A stretch of DNA of 64,000 bases from Halanaerobium praevalens DSM 2228 (lineage in GTDB: Bacteria > Bacillota > Halanaerobiia > Halanaerobiales > Halanaerobiaceae), in assembly GCF_000165465.1 (NCBI RefSeq), contig NC_017455.1, forward strand, positions 248,001 through 312,000, given 5' to 3'. The notes under the pieces were generated by a model. It was not told the origin of the DNA and ran no database searches. It saw only the letters and a program-made list of their open reading frames with translations. Position numbers and translations under genes: made by a program. Shown here piece by piece: positions 23,992-33,261 of the stretch (positions are counted from its first letter, which is position 1; the number at the start of each line of letters is the position of its first letter).

Positions 23992-26433
23992 TTAAATTAA
24001 ATTTAAATAGTTCTTTGCTAAAATAGCTTTAATTTGATCTTTAGCTAGTGGTTTACTAAAATAATAGCCCTGAATATAATCACAATTATGTGCTTTTAAT
24101 TGCAAATACTGTTCTTTAGTTTCAACACCTTCAGCAACTACAGGTAGATCTAGGCTGTGGAGCAGATTAATTAAATTAATTAAAGTGTCTATCTTATCTG
24201 CCGCCATAAAATTGTCTGCTAAAAATTTATCTAATTTAACCTTATCTGTTTTTAAATAACTAAGGTAGCTAAAAGAAGAATAACCAGTACCAAAGTCATC
24301 TAAAGCAATTTGAACTCCTATATTTTTTAATTGGTTAATAAAAGTAATAGCCTTATTATCTTCAATTAAGATGCTTTCTGTAATTTCAATTTCTAAATAA
24401 TGAGCAGCTATTTTATATTTTTTTAAATTCTTTTTTAAAAAGTCAAGATAGCCGTGATCTCGAATCTGTTTTGCAGAAAAATTAATTGAAATTGTAATCT
24501 CTGCTTGATATTGATTTTTTATTAAAGCTAACTGTTTAATAGCAGCTTTAGTCACCCAGCGTCCAATTTCAATAATCAAACCACTTTCTTCAGCAACTGG
24601 AATAAATTCTCCTGGAGAAAAACTATTGTCTTTTAATCTCAGTAAGGCTTCTAGAAAATCTGCCTGACCTGTTTTTAAATTGATTTGTGGTTGATATTTT
24701 AAACTAAAACCATTATTTTTTAGGGCATTTTGTAATTTGTTTTTTATTTTTTTGCGACGTTTAAGCTGCTCAATCATTTTTTGGTTATAGTAAAGATAAT
24801 TATTTTTCTTTATTTTTTTAGCTTCATACATTGCTATATCAGCTTTAGTAATTAATTGATCTGTAGTTTTAGCATCTTCGGGATAAAGGGCAATACCTAA
24901 AGCAAATTTGATAAAAATTTGATCATCTTTGATGGCAAAAGGCTGATTAAATACTGCTTTTAATTTAGTAACTTCTTTTTCTATTTGATTAATATTTAAG
25001 TTTTTAATTAAAATTAAAAACTCATCTCCACCATAACGGGCTACTGCAATATTTTCTGAACTAAAAGCAGCCAATCTTTGGGCAACTTCTGTTAAAAGTC
25101 GATCACCATAAATATGACCATAATTATCATTTATTTCTTTAAAATCATTAATATCTAATAAGGCTAGTGCACCTTTAGCATCTGATTTTAATTCTTTTTC
25201 TAAAATATTAATAAAGCGCCTTCGGTTTGGTATTTCTGTTAGTGGGTCATGAAAAGCCTGATAACTTAATTCTTCATTTAAGGCTGTTATTTCTTCATTA
25301 TATGCTTCTAGCTGTTGGTAAGAAGCAGCTATTTCTTCAGCCATATTATTAAAAGTTTGGGCAATCTGGCCAATTTCATCATTGCTTTTAGGCTCAATTC
25401 TGGCAAATAAATTACCATCACCAAAAGCACTTATTTTTTCAACTAAATTGGGAATTCTTTTAGTTAATCTATTAATTAAAAAATAACTAATTAAAATTAA
25501 GGCAAATAAGAAAAGAGTGAAAATCAGAGAAATTAAAGCTACAAATTTAATAATCTGCATTAAGATTTCTTTTTGATCAATAATCACTCCAACTGACCAA
25601 GAATTTGCTGGAATAGGAGCAAAAGCAAAATATTTAGCAGTATCTTCAAATTCAAATTCGGCTACTCCACTTTTGCCAGCTAATATTTTTTCACTTATCT
25701 TTTTTGGAAAACCACTATCATCTTTGATATTATCTTTTAAAATTCTTTTTAGTTCTGGGTGATAAATTGCTGTACCATCTGCAGCTATTAAAACAGCATA
25801 ACCACTTTCTCCTATTGAATAATTAGTCATTAATTTATTGACTCGATTAATATTTAAATCAATACCATAATTACCAACTAACTCTTGGTTTTTATAGATT
25901 GGTTTAACTATAGAAATAATTAAATTACCTGTGACTTGATCAATATAAGGTGTGGTATAAGTTAATTTTTTATTTACTTGCATTTTTTTAAACCAGTCCA
26001 TTTTTTCCATTTGATAAGTTGAAGCATGAGCCCAATTATAATCATCGATCACTAAATCATCTGCTTCTTTAAGCCCCAGCCAAACTAAATCTAGATTAGA
26101 ATTCATTTCTTTTGTGTTTTTTAAAATTTCAACAATTTCTCTAAAATTAGGATGCTCAAATTTTTCTCTTTTAGTTTCTACTTCACTAACTAATTTTTTT
26201 AGCTTGGGATTAGCTTCCATATTTTTAACTATTTCTGTATTTTTGCTAATAAAAGTATTTATTTCTTCAGCAATGATTTGAGCATCTTTTAACATTATTT
26301 TTTTATTATCATTAATTAAATTATTTTTGACCAAGCTAATAGTAATAACAGCTAAAAGAATAAAGACTATTAGATTGGTAATCACTATAGCTAAAATTAA
26401 TTTATTAGTAATACTTTTTTTGAGCCACTTCAT
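23992..26433 (-). CDS. Cache-HAMP-GGDEF-EAL c-di-GMP signalling protein 1
   Basis: 813 residues. The order is membrane helix (about 12-35), periplasmic dCache sensor (about 36-295), second helix (about 300-325), HAMP, a short coiled coil, GGDEF (intact at 468-472 in 'ARYGGDEFLIL'), then EAL (595-597 in 'DFLEALLRL', with 'LDDFGTGYSS'). Both enzyme signatures are intact, so it could make and break c-di-GMP under control of an extracellular ligand. The sensor resembles that of the chemoreceptor just upstream on the same strand: 'LGLKEADDL' here, 'LGLGEASDL' there. SD GGAGG precedes the ATG. Confidence 0.92.
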   Translation of the reverse strand: MKWLKKSITNKLILAIVITNLIVFILLAVITISLVKNNLINDNKKIMLKDAQIIAEEINTFISKNTEIVKNMEANPKLKKLVSEVETKREKFEHPNFREIVEILKNTKEMNSNLDLVWLGLKEADDLVIDDYNWAHASTYQMEKMDWFKKMQVNKKLTYTTPYIDQVTGNLIISIVKPIYKNQELVGNYGIDLNINRVNKLMTNYSIGESGYAVLIAADGTAIYHPELKRILKDNIKDDSGFPKKISEKILAGKSGVAEFEFEDTAKYFAFAPIPANSWSVGVIIDQKEILMQIIKFVALISLIFTLFLFALILISYFLINRLTKRIPNLVEKISAFGDGNLFARIEPKSNDEIGQIAQTFNNMAEEIAASYQQLEAYNEEITALNEELSYQAFHDPLTEIPNRRRFINILEKELKSDAKGALALLDINDFKEINDNYGHIYGDRLLTEVAQRLAAFSSENIAVARYGGDEFLILIKNLNINQIEKEVTKLKAVFNQPFAIKDDQIFIKFALGIALYPEDAKTTDQLITKADIAMYEAKKIKKNNYLYYNQKMIEQLKRRKKIKNKLQNALKNNGFSLKYQPQINLKTGQADFLEALLRLKDNSFSPGEFIPVAEESGLIIEIGRWVTKAAIKQLALIKNQYQAEITISINFSAKQIRDHGYLDFLKKNLKKYKIAAHYLEIEITESILIEDNKAITFINQLKNIGVQIALDDFGTGYSSFSYLSYLKTDKVKLDKFLADNFMAADKIDTLINLINLLHSLDLPVVAEGVETKEQYLQLKAHNCDYIQGYYFSKPLAKDQIKAILAKNYLNLI

Positions 26434-26468
26434 GGCCTACCTCCTCAGCAGAAACTAATTTAAAGTTA

Positions 26469-26505
26469 AAGCCTCAGCCAGTAAATATTAAATTGGCTGA
26501 GGCTT
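26469..26505 (-). terminator. Terminator between the chemoreceptor and GGDEF-EAL gene
   Basis: AAGCCTCAGCCA (26469-26480) pairs perfectly with TGGCTGAGGCTT (26494-26505). On the minus strand a T-rich run follows. It separates the MCP from the downstream diguanylate gene. Confidence 0.85.
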
Positions 26506-26533
26506 GAAGCTAATTAGTTATTATTTTAATGAA

Positions 26534-28570
26534 TTAAAATTTAAATTTATTGATTGATTCACTGAGTTCATTTGCCATTTCTGCTAGTTGGTCAGAGGCT
26601 CTAACAATTTCTTCAGTAGAACTGTACTGTTCTTCACTGGAAGCTGAAACTTCTTCGGCATTAGTTGCTGCCTCTTCACTAACTTTGGCGATCTCATTTA
26701 CTACTTCTTCAACTTTATTAGCATTTAAATTAACTCTTTCTGATTTACTGCTGATATTATCAATAAATTCTGCTAGCTGTAAAGAAGCACTATTTATTTC
26801 TTCAAAATAGTTTCTGGTTTCATCAATAGCTTCTACACTATGATTTACTACTTCTTCAGTATTATTCATTTTATCAACTGCATTATCTACTCCTGCTCCT
26901 ATTTTATTAATTAATTTATTAATCTGGACAGTTGCATTTTCTGATTCTTCTGCTAGTTGTCTGATTTCATCAGCAACTACAGAAAATCCTCGACCAGCTT
27001 CGCCAGCTCGGGCCGCCTCAATAGCAGCATTTAAAGCTAAAAGATTAGTTTGAGCAGCAATATTATTAATTAAAGCTACAATATCACCAATTTGAGTTGA
27101 TAATTCTCCTAAATTATTAATAGTTTTTGAAACTTCCTCAGCGTTATTTTTAACACTGCTGATTTCATTGACAGAGTTATCAATTGATTGATTACCACTT
27201 TTAATGTTTTCCATAACTTCATTTGACTGTGTATCCATTTGTTTAGACATATTTTCTACTTCTTCAATTTGTTCTAATAAATCTTTGATCATTACATTAG
27301 TTTGGTCTACTTGAGCAGATTGTTCTTCTGAGCCAGAAGCAACCTGTTGGATTGCATTACCAACTTCTTCAGCAGCAGAAGCTACTTCTTCTCCAGAAGC
27401 TGATAGTTCTTCACTTGAAGCAGATAAATCCGTAGCTGTATCTGCTACTTTTTCTATAATTGAGCGCATATTAGCTGTCATTTGATTTAAAGCAGTTGCA
27501 ATTCTACCTATTTCATCTGCTTGGTCTAAGTCAACTTTTGTAGAAAGATCACCAGCAGCTACATTATTAATAGCGGCTAAAATTTTATCTATTGGTTTTA
27601 AATTTTTCTTAAGCAGTAAACTAATTAAAATAGTGGTAAATAAAACTGCTCCAATCAGCAAGACTAGTGAGATAAATAAGATTCTATTTCCTTCTACCAT
27701 AATCTCATCTTTAGGCACTAAAGTACCAATTGACCAGCCACTATTAGCAACTGGATTAAAAGCCATTAATCTTTGTTCATTATTAAATTCATAATTGATT
27801 AAACCACTTTCACCAGCTTGCATTGAGCTAGCAGCTTGACCTAAAGCACCATCAAAATCACTCATATTATCATTCATTACTCTTTCTTCATTTGGGTGAT
27901 AAATAATAGTTCCATTTTTGGAGATTAAAATCGCATACCCTGTTTCTGCAACTTGATAATTACTTAAAATCTTTGAGATATCATCGAGAGTAATATCTAA
28001 AGCTAAGGTTCCTAAATCTTGTCCTGCCTGCATTACTGGTTTGGCAACTGAAATTATTAATCCACCAGTTACCCCATCAACATAAGGCTCAGTGACTATT
28101 GTATTTCCTGCCTTTATTGTTTCTTGATACCAGCCCTTGCCTCTAATTTGATAATCAGGGTCTGCATCATAATCATAATCCTGAGTAATTAAATCACTTG
28201 CTTCTCCTAGGCCTAAATAAGCTAAACTAATATTTTGGTCACTATTTTTAATAGCTGCTAGCTGCTCTACTACTTTATTATACAAGGGATGTTCTCTTTT
28301 ATTAGCTCTGTTTTCTATATCCTCTAAAATTTCTAAATAATCCTGGTTTGTTTCCATTTGGTTTACAATTGTCATATATCTTTCTAAAAATAGATTAACT
28401 TCTGTGGCGATTTTCTGCGAATCCTTCATTAATTTTGCTTCAGTTTCTTTTTCAAAAGAACTTCTAATTTGAGTTCTAAGCACATAACCATAGATGGAAA
28501 AGGTTATTAAAAATAAAATTAAGATTGAGAAAATAACTTTTCTACTGATACTACTTCTAATCCATTTCAT
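26534..28570 (-). CDS. Methyl-accepting chemotaxis protein with Cache sensor
   Basis: 678 residues: membrane helix (about 10-30), dCache periplasmic domain (about 31-290), second helix (about 298-320), HAMP (about 322-375), and a long methylation and signalling coiled coil. The conserved hairpin tip is '[20 protein letters not shown]' followed by '[16 protein letters not shown]'. It relays ligand binding to CheA/CheW. The sensor is homologous to that of the GGDEF-EAL protein encoded just downstream (shared 'PY.D.VTG.LIIS..KP' pattern). SD GGGGG precedes the ATG. No cheA or cheW is in the window. Confidence 0.95.
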   Translation of the reverse strand: MKWIRSSISRKVIFSILILFLITFSIYGYVLRTQIRSSFEKETEAKLMKDSQKIATEVNLFLERYMTIVNQMETNQDYLEILEDIENRANKREHPLYNKVVEQLAAIKNSDQNISLAYLGLGEASDLITQDYDYDADPDYQIRGKGWYQETIKAGNTIVTEPYVDGVTGGLIISVAKPVMQAGQDLGTLALDITLDDISKILSNYQVAETGYAILISKNGTIIYHPNEERVMNDNMSDFDGALGQAASSMQAGESGLINYEFNNEQRLMAFNPVANSGWSIGTLVPKDEIMVEGNRILFISLVLLIGAVLFTTILISLLLKKNLKPIDKILAAINNVAAGDLSTKVDLDQADEIGRIATALNQMTANMRSIIEKVADTATDLSASSEELSASGEEVASAAEEVGNAIQQVASGSEEQSAQVDQTNVMIKDLLEQIEEVENMSKQMDTQSNEVMENIKSGNQSIDNSVNEISSVKNNAEEVSKTINNLGELSTQIGDIVALINNIAAQTNLLALNAAIEAARAGEAGRGFSVVADEIRQLAEESENATVQINKLINKIGAGVDNAVDKMNNTEEVVNHSVEAIDETRNYFEEINSASLQLAEFIDNISSKSERVNLNANKVEEVVNEIAKVSEEAATNAEEVSASSEEQYSSTEEIVRASDQLAEMANELSESINKFKF

Positions 28571-28658
28571 AATTGTCCCCCTTATTTTTTTTTAGAGATT
28601 ATGACCAATCTTTTTTACAAAATTCATTATTTTGCAAAAATTGATTATTTAAAATAGG

Positions 28659-28723
28659 GAGACTGCAAAATAAAATTTATTAGCTGCTTTAAAATTGTAA
28701 TTTAAGCAGGATTTTGCAGCCTC
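28659..28723 (-). terminator. Terminator of the cheX genes
   Basis: Outer stem GAGACTGCAAAAT (28659-28671) with ATTTTGCAGCCTC (28711-28723), one A-C mismatch. Inner stem CTGCTT/AAGCAG. T-rich DNA follows on the minus strand. Confidence 0.75.
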
Positions 28724-28743
28724 ACTATGAGATTTATAATTAA

Positions 28744-29202
28744 TTATTTAATTGCAATATTAATATCAATTACCATGTCATCTACATTCATTTCGATTGA
28801 GATGAAACTATTTGTATTCATATCTAAAATAAAGCTTTCTCCAAAGAGAGTAGAAGGTGCTGTAATATCAACATCAATATCATTTTGCGAAAGATTAATA
28901 CTTGCATTTGCAGTTAGCATATTTGATAGTTCAGAAAGAGCACTTTTGGCCATGCTATTTAGTTCATCTAAATCTTCCTGCATCATCATCTGACCTGCAA
29001 TTTTTTTAGCATCATCAAAGTTTAGATAATAAGCAATATTACCTTCAATATCACCTACTATTCCTAACATCATTAAAATTCCACTTCTTTCAACATTATT
29101 TTTTTTAATACTTACATTTTTTTTACTTATTTTCTCAAAACCTAGTTGAGGAAAAATATTGTTGACAGAAGCAATAAAAGGATTAATGTACTCTGCTTTC
29201 AT
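28744..29202 (-). CDS. cheX: CheX-type CheY-P phosphatase
   Basis: 152-residue CheX/CheC-fold protein. The catalytic helix is 'SALSELSNMLTANAS', in which Glu and Asn (E-x2-N) attack phospho-CheY. N-terminal 'AEYINPFIASVNNIF' is typical of CheX. The ATG lies 20 bases inside the end of the upstream receiver-CheX gene, so the two are translationally coupled; SD AAGGGGG. It would switch off CheY-P, perhaps that of the neighbouring CheY. Confidence 0.88.
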   Translation of the reverse strand: MKAEYINPFIASVNNIFPQLGFEKISKKNVSIKKNNVERSGILMMLGIVGDIEGNIAYYLNFDDAKKIAGQMMMQEDLDELNSMAKSALSELSNMLTANASINLSQNDIDVDITAPSTLFGESFILDMNTNSFISIEMNVDDMVIDINIAIK

Positions 29203-30058
29203 TAGTTTTGCCCCCTTCTAAGCTGACATTCATAAAAATGTAATCTTCTTCTGATTCAATGACAAAAGAAGTATTTTCACTTTTAGGAAAAGAAAATTTA
29301 AGGTCATCACCATAAAAAGTAGTTGGAGGTGATAAACGTAAATTTAAGCCACTAATATCTTTATTTAGCATTGAAACTGCATTACCAACAATAATATTAG
29401 TAAATTCGCTTAAAGCATCCATAATAAAGCTTTGATCATCACTTTCTCTACCTAAGAAAGAGGCAGTAATTTTTTTAGCAGTTTTTTTAGAAGTGTCTAA
29501 AATAATTCGACCTTTACTTTTACCAATAAAACCAATAATTATAGATAGGCCACTTAATTTTTTATCTTCTCTTTCTGCTGCAGAACTTTCTACAGTATCT
29601 ACTCCAGTCTCAAGTGTTCTCTTAATATTAGTTTCTAAAGACTCTTTAAAAGCACTTTTGTATTTACTTTTTAATTCTTCTAAAATTTGCTCATAATGAA
29701 ACAGTTCATTTAAAACTTCATTTAATTCGTCTTTATCAATTGGTTTTTGTAAATAATCAAAAATTCCTTCAGCTTTTGCTTGTCTAATAATCTCATCATC
29801 TTTCATTGAGCTAATAGCAATTATGTTGAGATCAGGTATTTTGGCAAATAATTTTCTACTACAGCTAATACCATCAGATTTTTTTAAGGTCATGTCCATT
29901 GTTACTAAATCTGGTTCTAATTCTGGGGCCTTTGCTAAAGCTTCTTCCTCTGTGAGAGCACTGCCTACAATTTCAAATTTCTCTTTATCTAAAGAGTCTT
30001 TAATTATCTGAGTTGAAAATTTAGAATCATCGACTATAAAAACTTTTAATTTTTCCAC
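29183..30058 (-). CDS. Receiver domain fused to a CheX-type phosphatase domain
   Basis: 291 residues from the chosen GTG start at 30058. An earlier in-frame GTG (30067) sits inside the SD AGGAG and is rejected. Residues 1-120 are a receiver domain with 'VFIVDDSKFS' and phospho-acceptor Asp in 'LVTMDMTLKKSDG'. A charged linker (about 125-165) follows, then a CheX/CheC-like domain with the catalytic helix 'ALSEFTNIIVGNAV' carrying Glu and Asn. One polypeptide thus carries a phosphorylatable domain and a predicted phosphatase for such domains. It overlaps the stand-alone cheX by 20 bases. The DNA upstream (to 30320) shows no further gene. Confidence 0.85.
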   Translation of the reverse strand: MEKLKVFIVDDSKFSTQIIKDSLDKEKFEIVGSALTEEEALAKAPELEPDLVTMDMTLKKSDGISCSRKLFAKIPDLNIIAISSMKDDEIIRQAKAEGIFDYLQKPIDKDELNEVLNELFHYEQILEELKSKYKSAFKESLETNIKRTLETGVDTVESSAAEREDKKLSGLSIIIGFIGKSKGRIILDTSKKTAKKITASFLGRESDDQSFIMDALSEFTNIIVGNAVSMLNKDISGLNLRLSPPTTFYGDDLKFSFPKSENTSFVIESEEDYIFMNVSLEGGKTNESRVH

Positions 30059-30320
30059 ATAGATCACTCCTAATTTAATTATTTTCCGCTATATTATTAA
30101 TCATTCGTTAAAAAACTATATTTTCCTTTAAAAATATCAAAATTTTAGCTTTTTTGCAATAAAATAAGTACTTTTTGAAAATTATAAAGGTTTTTAAAGT
30201 TCTTCAGCTAATATTATTTATATAGATGGAAAAAAGTTAGGGGTTTTTAATAACTTAAATTCTAACTAATTAAAATTATTTTTATTCCAAAAAAGAGATA
30301 AAAGTTTAGGGAGGGATAAA

Positions 30321-32717
30321 ATGAAAGAAAATAAAGTTAAATGGTATAATAGCCTATTAATTAAAGTTAATTGGGCTATTGTCATTATTATTATAATTTT
30401 TATTGCAATTTTAACTTTTGCAATTAACCAATATATTTCCAATAAATTGAATGGATATTTAAAAGAATATAATTTAGAAATCGTTAAATCATTACAAAAA
30501 GATGTTAATAAAATTTTAGATAATGGAGAAAATGCTCTTAAAATTACTGCTGATTTGTTAGCTGAGTCTCCTAAAACTGAAAGTGAAATTTTGAGTTTAT
30601 TTGAAAAAGTCAAAAATAATTATCAGGAGTTTGAATATATTTATTTAGCTAATCAAAAGGGAGAAATTATTATTAAACCTCAGATTCAATTACCAGCTGC
30701 TTTTGATCCGCGTCAGCGAAACTGGTATCAAAAGGCAGTTAAGGAAAACAAGCTTATCTGGACAGATGCTTATTTAGATGCAAACCAAAGATATTTAATG
30801 ATTACAGTTGCTTTACCACTTTTAGATCAAAGGGGAGCAAGAGTAGGTGTTTTAGCAGCTGATATTAGATTAAGTGAACTAAGTAGTCAGATAGTAGATA
30901 AAAAAATTGGTCAAACTGGTTATCCTTTTATTATTAATAAAAAAGGTCAAATTATAGTCCATCCCAATGACAAACTAATTGAAGAAAGATATAATGTCAG
31001 TCAGGCTTTTAATCCTCAAGTAGTATTTGAAAATAAAAATGGTTTTTTGGAATATAATTTTAAAGGCCAAAAAAAGATTGCAGCTTATTTAACTTTAGCG
31101 AGATTGGATAGTGTTATATTTTCGCAAATAGCAGCAAAAGAAGTTTTTATGATTAAAGATGAAATTAGAAATATGATTTTTAAAATGGGTTTAGTAGTTT
31201 TAATTATTTTGACTATTTCAGTTTTATGTATTAATAAAAAATATTTATTAAATCCTTTATCTGAATTAGTTAATCAAATTAGCAAAGTAGCTTCTCGTAA
31301 TTATAATGTTCAAATTAAAGAGAGAAAAGACGATGAAATCGGCTTAGTATATAAAGAATTTAACAACATGACAGAAGAAATTAATGCAGCTTATCAGCAG
31401 TTAGCAGCTTATAATCAGGAAATAACTGCTTTAAATGGTGAATTAGAACATCAGGCAAAACACGACTTATTAACTGGAATAGCTAATCGCAGAAGTTTTT
31501 TAGAAGAATTACAGTTTGAATTAGCAAAATCAAAAAAAACAACAATAATTTTACTTGATTTAGATAATTTTAAAGAAATAAATGATACTTTAGGACATGT
31601 TTATGGAGATCAAATTTTAAAGAAATTTAGTAGTTTATTAGCAGAATTAGAAAATAAATTAGTTTCAGTTGCTAGATTTGGGGGGGATGAATTTTTGATT
31701 TTACTTAAAGAAACAGATTCTCCTCAAAAAATAAAAAAATATATTAAAAAGATCAAAAAATTAGCAGTAAATCATTTAGAAATTAATAAGCAAGAATTAT
31801 ATCTTGGTTTTAGTTTGGGAATTGCTAGTTATCCAAAAGATGCTAAAAATAGTTATGATTTAATTACTAAAGCAGATACAGCAATGTATGAAGCTAAAAA
31901 ATTATATAACCAAGACTATTTATTTTATAATCAAAAAATGATTAATAAAATGAAAAATAAAAAATTAATTAAAGAAAAGTTACAAAAGGCTCTAAAAAAT
32001 GATGGTTTTGAATTAAAATATCAACCCCAAGTTAAAATTAAAACTGGAGAAATCGAATATTTAGAAGCTTTAATTAGATTTAAAGATTATAAAATTTCTC
32101 CAGGTCAATTTATACCAGTAGCAGAAGAATATCGTTTAATTAATCAAATTGGACGCTGGGTGACTGAAAAAGCAATTAAAGAATTAGCTGTTTTAAATAA
32201 TAAAAAAGGTAGAAATATAAAAATATCTATTAATTTTTCTGCTCAACAATTAAATGATCAGGGTTATATAGAATTTTTGACTGCGAAATTAAAAGAAAAT
32301 AGGGTTGCACCTGAGTTTTTAGAAATAGAAATAACTGAAAGTCTTTTAATTAATAATGAGGCAAAAGCAATTAAATATTTAACAGAGTTATCTGATTTAG
32401 GAATTAAATTAGCTTTAGATGATTTTGGTACTGGTTATTCTTCTCTAAATTATGTTAATTATATTTCTTTTGATAAAGTTAAATTAGATAAAAAATTAAT
32501 AGAAGAATTTTTAGCTTATGATAATTTAGAAACTATATCAAGTTTAATTGCTCTTTTTAATAGTATTAAGTTACCAGTTGTAGCTGAAGGAGTAGAAACT
32601 AGAGAACAGTATCAGAAATTAAAATCGATTAATTGTGATTATATTCAGGGCTATTTATTTAGTAAACCAGTTTTAGCAGCTAAATTAGATAAGTTATTAA
32701 GTCAAACTTTTAATTAG
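30321..32717 (+). CDS. Cache-HAMP-GGDEF-EAL c-di-GMP signalling protein 2
   Basis: 798 residues with the same domain order as the minus-strand paralogue: membrane helix (about 15-35), dCache sensor (about 36-285), helix (about 290-310), HAMP, GGDEF at 454-458 ('ARFGGDEFLILL'), and EAL at 582-584 with 'LDDFGTGYSS'. Both catalytic signatures are intact. The sensor has 'RQRNWYQKA', 'DAYLDA' and a later Asp, resembling the amino-acid-binding dCache signature (R-x-W-Y, Y-x-D, D); paralogue 1 lacks the Arg. SD GGGAGGG precedes the ATG. Transcribed divergently from the receiver-CheX operon. Confidence 0.92.
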   Translation: MKENKVKWYNSLLIKVNWAIVIIIIIFIAILTFAINQYISNKLNGYLKEYNLEIVKSLQKDVNKILDNGENALKITADLLAESPKTESEILSLFEKVKNNYQEFEYIYLANQKGEIIIKPQIQLPAAFDPRQRNWYQKAVKENKLIWTDAYLDANQRYLMITVALPLLDQRGARVGVLAADIRLSELSSQIVDKKIGQTGYPFIINKKGQIIVHPNDKLIEERYNVSQAFNPQVVFENKNGFLEYNFKGQKKIAAYLTLARLDSVIFSQIAAKEVFMIKDEIRNMIFKMGLVVLIILTISVLCINKKYLLNPLSELVNQISKVASRNYNVQIKERKDDEIGLVYKEFNNMTEEINAAYQQLAAYNQEITALNGELEHQAKHDLLTGIANRRSFLEELQFELAKSKKTTIILLDLDNFKEINDTLGHVYGDQILKKFSSLLAELENKLVSVARFGGDEFLILLKETDSPQKIKKYIKKIKKLAVNHLEINKQELYLGFSLGIASYPKDAKNSYDLITKADTAMYEAKKLYNQDYLFYNQKMINKMKNKKLIKEKLQKALKNDGFELKYQPQVKIKTGEIEYLEALIRFKDYKISPGQFIPVAEEYRLINQIGRWVTEKAIKELAVLNNKKGRNIKISINFSAQQLNDQGYIEFLTAKLKENRVAPEFLEIEITESLLINNEAKAIKYLTELSDLGIKLALDDFGTGYSSLNYVNYISFDKVKLDKKLIEEFLAYDNLETISSLIALFNSIKLPVVAEGVETREQYQKLKSINCDYIQGYLFSKPVLAAKLDKLLSQTFN

Positions 32718-32761
32718 ACTATAATTAATAGCTAAAAAATAAATTATTTTACTAATAACCC

Positions 32762-32790
32762 TTGACAGGAGACTTTGATAATGCTAAACT
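32762..32790 (+). promoter_or_regulatory. Promoter of cold-shock gene 2
   Basis: TTGACA (32762-32767), 17-base spacer ending TGC, TAAACT (32785-32790). Same architecture as the promoter of copy 1. Confidence 0.88.
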
Positions 32791-32796
32791 ATAAAA

Positions 32797-32827
32797 GATG
32801 GAAACAAAAACAAGTAACACTTCCATC
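32797..32827 (+). promoter_or_regulatory. Leader hairpin of cold-shock gene 2
   Basis: GATGGAA (32797-32803) pairs with TTCCATC (32821-32827). The A-rich 17-base loop contains AAGTAA, as in copy 1. The stem is conserved while most of the loop differs. Confidence 0.6.
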
Positions 32828-32850
32828 ACGAAAATAGGAGGAATTATTTA

Positions 32851-33054
32851 ATGATTTATACAGGAACAGTTAAGTGGTTTGATGGGAAAAAAGGTTTTGG
32901 CTTTATTGAAAGAGAAGACGGAGACGACGTGTTCGCACACTTCTCAGCAATTGAAGAAGAAGGCTTCAAAAACCTTGAAGAAGGTCAAGAAGTAGAATTT
33001 GAAATCGTAGAAGGCGACCGCGGCCCACAAGCTGCTAATATCGTTAAATTATAA
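32851..33054 (+). CDS. cspA: Cold-shock protein, CspA family (copy 2)
   Basis: 67 residues, identical to copy 1 at 23119 except Glu for Asp at position 49. Only 3 of 204 bases differ, a much closer match than the surrounding DNA, so the genes are a recent duplicate or kept alike by gene conversion. RNP1 and RNP2 motifs are intact. It uses the same C-ending, high-expression codons and the same SD TAGGAGG. It lies immediately after GGDEF-EAL protein 2, but has its own promoter and terminator. Confidence 0.96.
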   Translation: MIYTGTVKWFDGKKGFGFIEREDGDDVFAHFSAIEEEGFKNLEEGQEVEFEIVEGDRGPQAANIVKL

Positions 33055-33082
33055 AGCAAATAATAGTTTTATAATAGAATTG

Positions 33083-33122
33083 AAAGCCCTGATTGCTTTT
33101 TTAAGTGGTCAGGGCTTTTTTG
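33083..33122 (+). terminator. Terminator of cold-shock gene 2
   Basis: AAAGCCCTGA (33083-33092) pairs with TCAGGGCTTT (33109-33118), then TTTT. Confidence 0.9.
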
Positions 33123-33261
33123 ATTATTAGTAATTTAATTAGTTTTAGTTTAGACTTGCTTTTAAAATAAAATTATTAAGACAATCCGTTTATTATAGAT
33201 ATAGAATAGAGATTTTAAAATAAGGAAGTTAATTAACTTTATAAGAGAAAGGGTTTTTAGT

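Noticed and set aside
26550-26810. Plus-strand ORF opposite the chemoreceptor
   Set aside because: Shadow of the MCP coiled-coil coding region; Ser/Leu-rich antisense translation, no SD.
28727-28993. Plus-strand ORF opposite cheX
   Set aside because: Antisense to a gene with clear CheX catalytic residues and no ribosome binding site of its own.
30068-30320. c-di-GMP riboswitch before GGDEF-EAL gene 2
   Set aside because: No GEMM core sequence; only A/T-rich intergenic DNA.
23119-33054. Composite transposon bounded by the csp repeats
   Set aside because: No transposase, terminal inverted repeats or target duplications; the repeats are ordinary genes in direct orientation.
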